15,486 bases of DNA from Balneolaceae bacterium (GTDB lineage Bacteria; Bacteroidota; Rhodothermia; Balneolales; Balneolaceae). A program made the position numbers and the translations under genes. How positions within the stretch are numbered: position 1 is the stretch's first letter; each line of letters starts with the position of its first letter. Under the pieces are notes generated by a model. The model was not told the DNA's origin and did not search any database. It saw only the letters and a list, made by a program, of their open reading frames with translations. Where the stretch lies: positions 1-15,486 of the forward strand of contig SLGA01000047.1 of the NCBI GenBank assembly GCA_007123985.1, written 5' to 3'. Of the stretch, positions 14,745-15,486 are shown piece after piece.

Positions 14745-15179
14745 TTAGTTATTCGATAGCAATTGCAGAACAGCGTTCACACCCAATACGTAACTGTAAA
14801 TACCAAAGCCTGTAATAATTCCATTCATTGCTTTGCCTGTAATTGAACGTTCCCGAAACTCCTCACGTGCGTGAATGTTTGAGATGTGAACCTCCACTTT
14901 GGGAATGGTCAATAGTTCCAGCGCATCATGTATGGCAACTGAAGTGTGGGTAAAGCCACCCCAGTTTGCAATCATTGCGTCGATGGTATCGGTGCGTGCA
15001 GAATGTATGGCATCAATTAAATCACCTTCATGGTTGCTTTGCAAAAAGATGAAATTGATCTCAGGATATTGTTCTGTTAGAAGATTTTTAACATCCTCCA
15101 GAGTAGAAGACCCATACACATGTTTATCACGCTGCCCCAGCAGGTTCAGATTCGGGCCGTTCAATACCATAATTTTCAT
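14745..15179 (-). CDS. aroQ: Type II 3-dehydroquinate dehydratase (AroQ)
   Basis: 144-residue enzyme of the shikimate pathway, converting 3-dehydroquinate to 3-dehydroshikimate; type II members are dodecamers. Active-site residues are all present: N10 in N-G-P-N-L-N, R17 and catalytic Y22 in G-Q-R-D-K-H-V-Y-G, N72 and H78 in N-W-G-G-F-T-H-T-S, catalytic H98 and S100 in E-V-H-I-S-N, and R105/R109 in H-A-R-E-E-F-R. The usual Pro or Ala after N72 is Trp. Length is standard. The ATG overlaps the stop of the HIT gene in an ATGA, and the flippase begins 3 bp after its stop, so the three are one translationally coupled operon. Confidence 0.97.
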   Translation of the reverse strand: MKIMVLNGPNLNLLGQRDKHVYGSSTLEDVKNLLTEQYPEINFIFLQSNHEGDLIDAIHSARTDTIDAMIANWGGFTHTSVAIHDALELLTIPKVEVHISNIHAREEFRERSITGKAMNGIITGFGIYSYVLGVNAVLQLLSNN

Positions 15180-15486
15180 AAGTTCACCTCAGCAGATATT
15201 TTTCCAGCAATTTCCTGCATCTTCTCTTTGCTCAATCCAATTTTCTTTCCAAGTGTTACACTCTGCGAATCGGAATAGATCGGAACTAAATGGATATGGG
15301 CATGAGGAACTTCTCTGCCGTCCAGAATTACACCGGTTCTGTTTGGTTTGAGAGCTAAATCCATGGCCAATGCCACTTTTTTTGCGAATAAAATCGTGTC
15401 TGTAAGCAAGCTGTCGGGCAGATCGAACAGATAGTCGATCTCCTTTTTTGGTACAACAAGGGTGTGCCCTTCCGCAACCGGGTTTA
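15176..15486 (-). CDS. HIT family protein (partial, N-terminus outside window)
   Basis: 103 codons of a histidine-triad nucleotide hydrolase/transferase are visible and the frame is open to the window edge, so the start lies beyond base 15486. The strand-turn E-G-H-T-L-V-V-P-K-K and the downstream catalytic triad P-H-A-H-I-H-L-V-P (visible residues 60-68) identify the family. HINT/HIT proteins cleave AMP from phosphoramidates or dinucleoside polyphosphates. Its TGA overlaps the aroQ ATG by four bases. The apparent ATG at 15365 falls well inside the domain and is not the start. Confidence 0.92.
   Translation of the reverse strand, partial: NPVAEGHTLVVPKKEIDYLFDLPDSLLTDTILFAKKVALAMDLALKPNRTGVILDGREVPHAHIHLVPIYSDSQSVTLGKKIGLSKEKMQEIAGKISAEVNL

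Noticed and set aside
1..15486. Insertion sequences, CRISPR arrays, phage genes, att sites and tRNA/rRNA genes.
   Set aside because: No transposase or integrase motifs, no regularly spaced repeat-spacer units and no RNA gene signatures were seen on either strand.

Overview
The window looks like chromosomal DNA from a member of the FCB group (Bacteroidota/Balneolota-like, perhaps marine or saline; Balneolaceae is my best guess). The reasons are moderate GC, mostly absent or weak Shine-Dalgarno sequences with AT-rich leaders, use of TTG and GTG starts, and Tat-exported sugar isomerase/epimerase and DUF1080 proteins. This placement is inference from gene content, not from a marker gene. No rRNA, tRNA, CRISPR array, insertion sequence or phage gene is visible.

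Left part (1-5558). A TlpA-like thioredoxin lipoprotein leaves the window on the minus strand. Divergent from it is lhgO (L-2-hydroxyglutarate oxidase). About 0.9 kb further on, on the same strand, is a 955-residue FAD/Fe-S dehydrogenase of the D-2-hydroxyglutarate/D-lactate dehydrogenase class. Both enzymes could burn the two enantiomers of 2-hydroxyglutarate (or related 2-hydroxyacids) back to 2-oxoacids. A compact Phd/VapC toxin-antitoxin module sits between them, with its own tandem palindromic operator.

Middle (5570-8416). A cytidylate kinase-like protein (minus) is transcribed divergently from a 627-residue protein that I assign to the uncharacterised family DUF4914. Read against ATP-dependent PEP carboxykinase from memory, this second protein has counterparts of the Arg-x-Pro, Lys-Lys, His-Cys-Ser, P-loop, Gly-Asp and late-Arg motifs in the same order and nearly the same spacing. 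It is the most interesting object in the window: a probable PEPCK-fold enzyme of unknown reaction.

Right part (8552-15486, all minus strand). Read in transcription order this is: a HIT-family protein (5' end outside the window), aroQ and a polysaccharide flippase, packed with 4-bp overlap and 3-bp gap; then, after a 194-bp spacer, recN, a single-domain rhodanese, a Tat-exported sugar phosphate isomerase/epimerase-family protein, a Tat-exported DUF1080 protein and an exported flavodoxin-like protein. The isomerase/DUF1080 pair suggests extracytoplasmic processing of 3-keto-sugars. A strong hairpin at 8451-8482 separates this block from the convergent DUF4914 gene.
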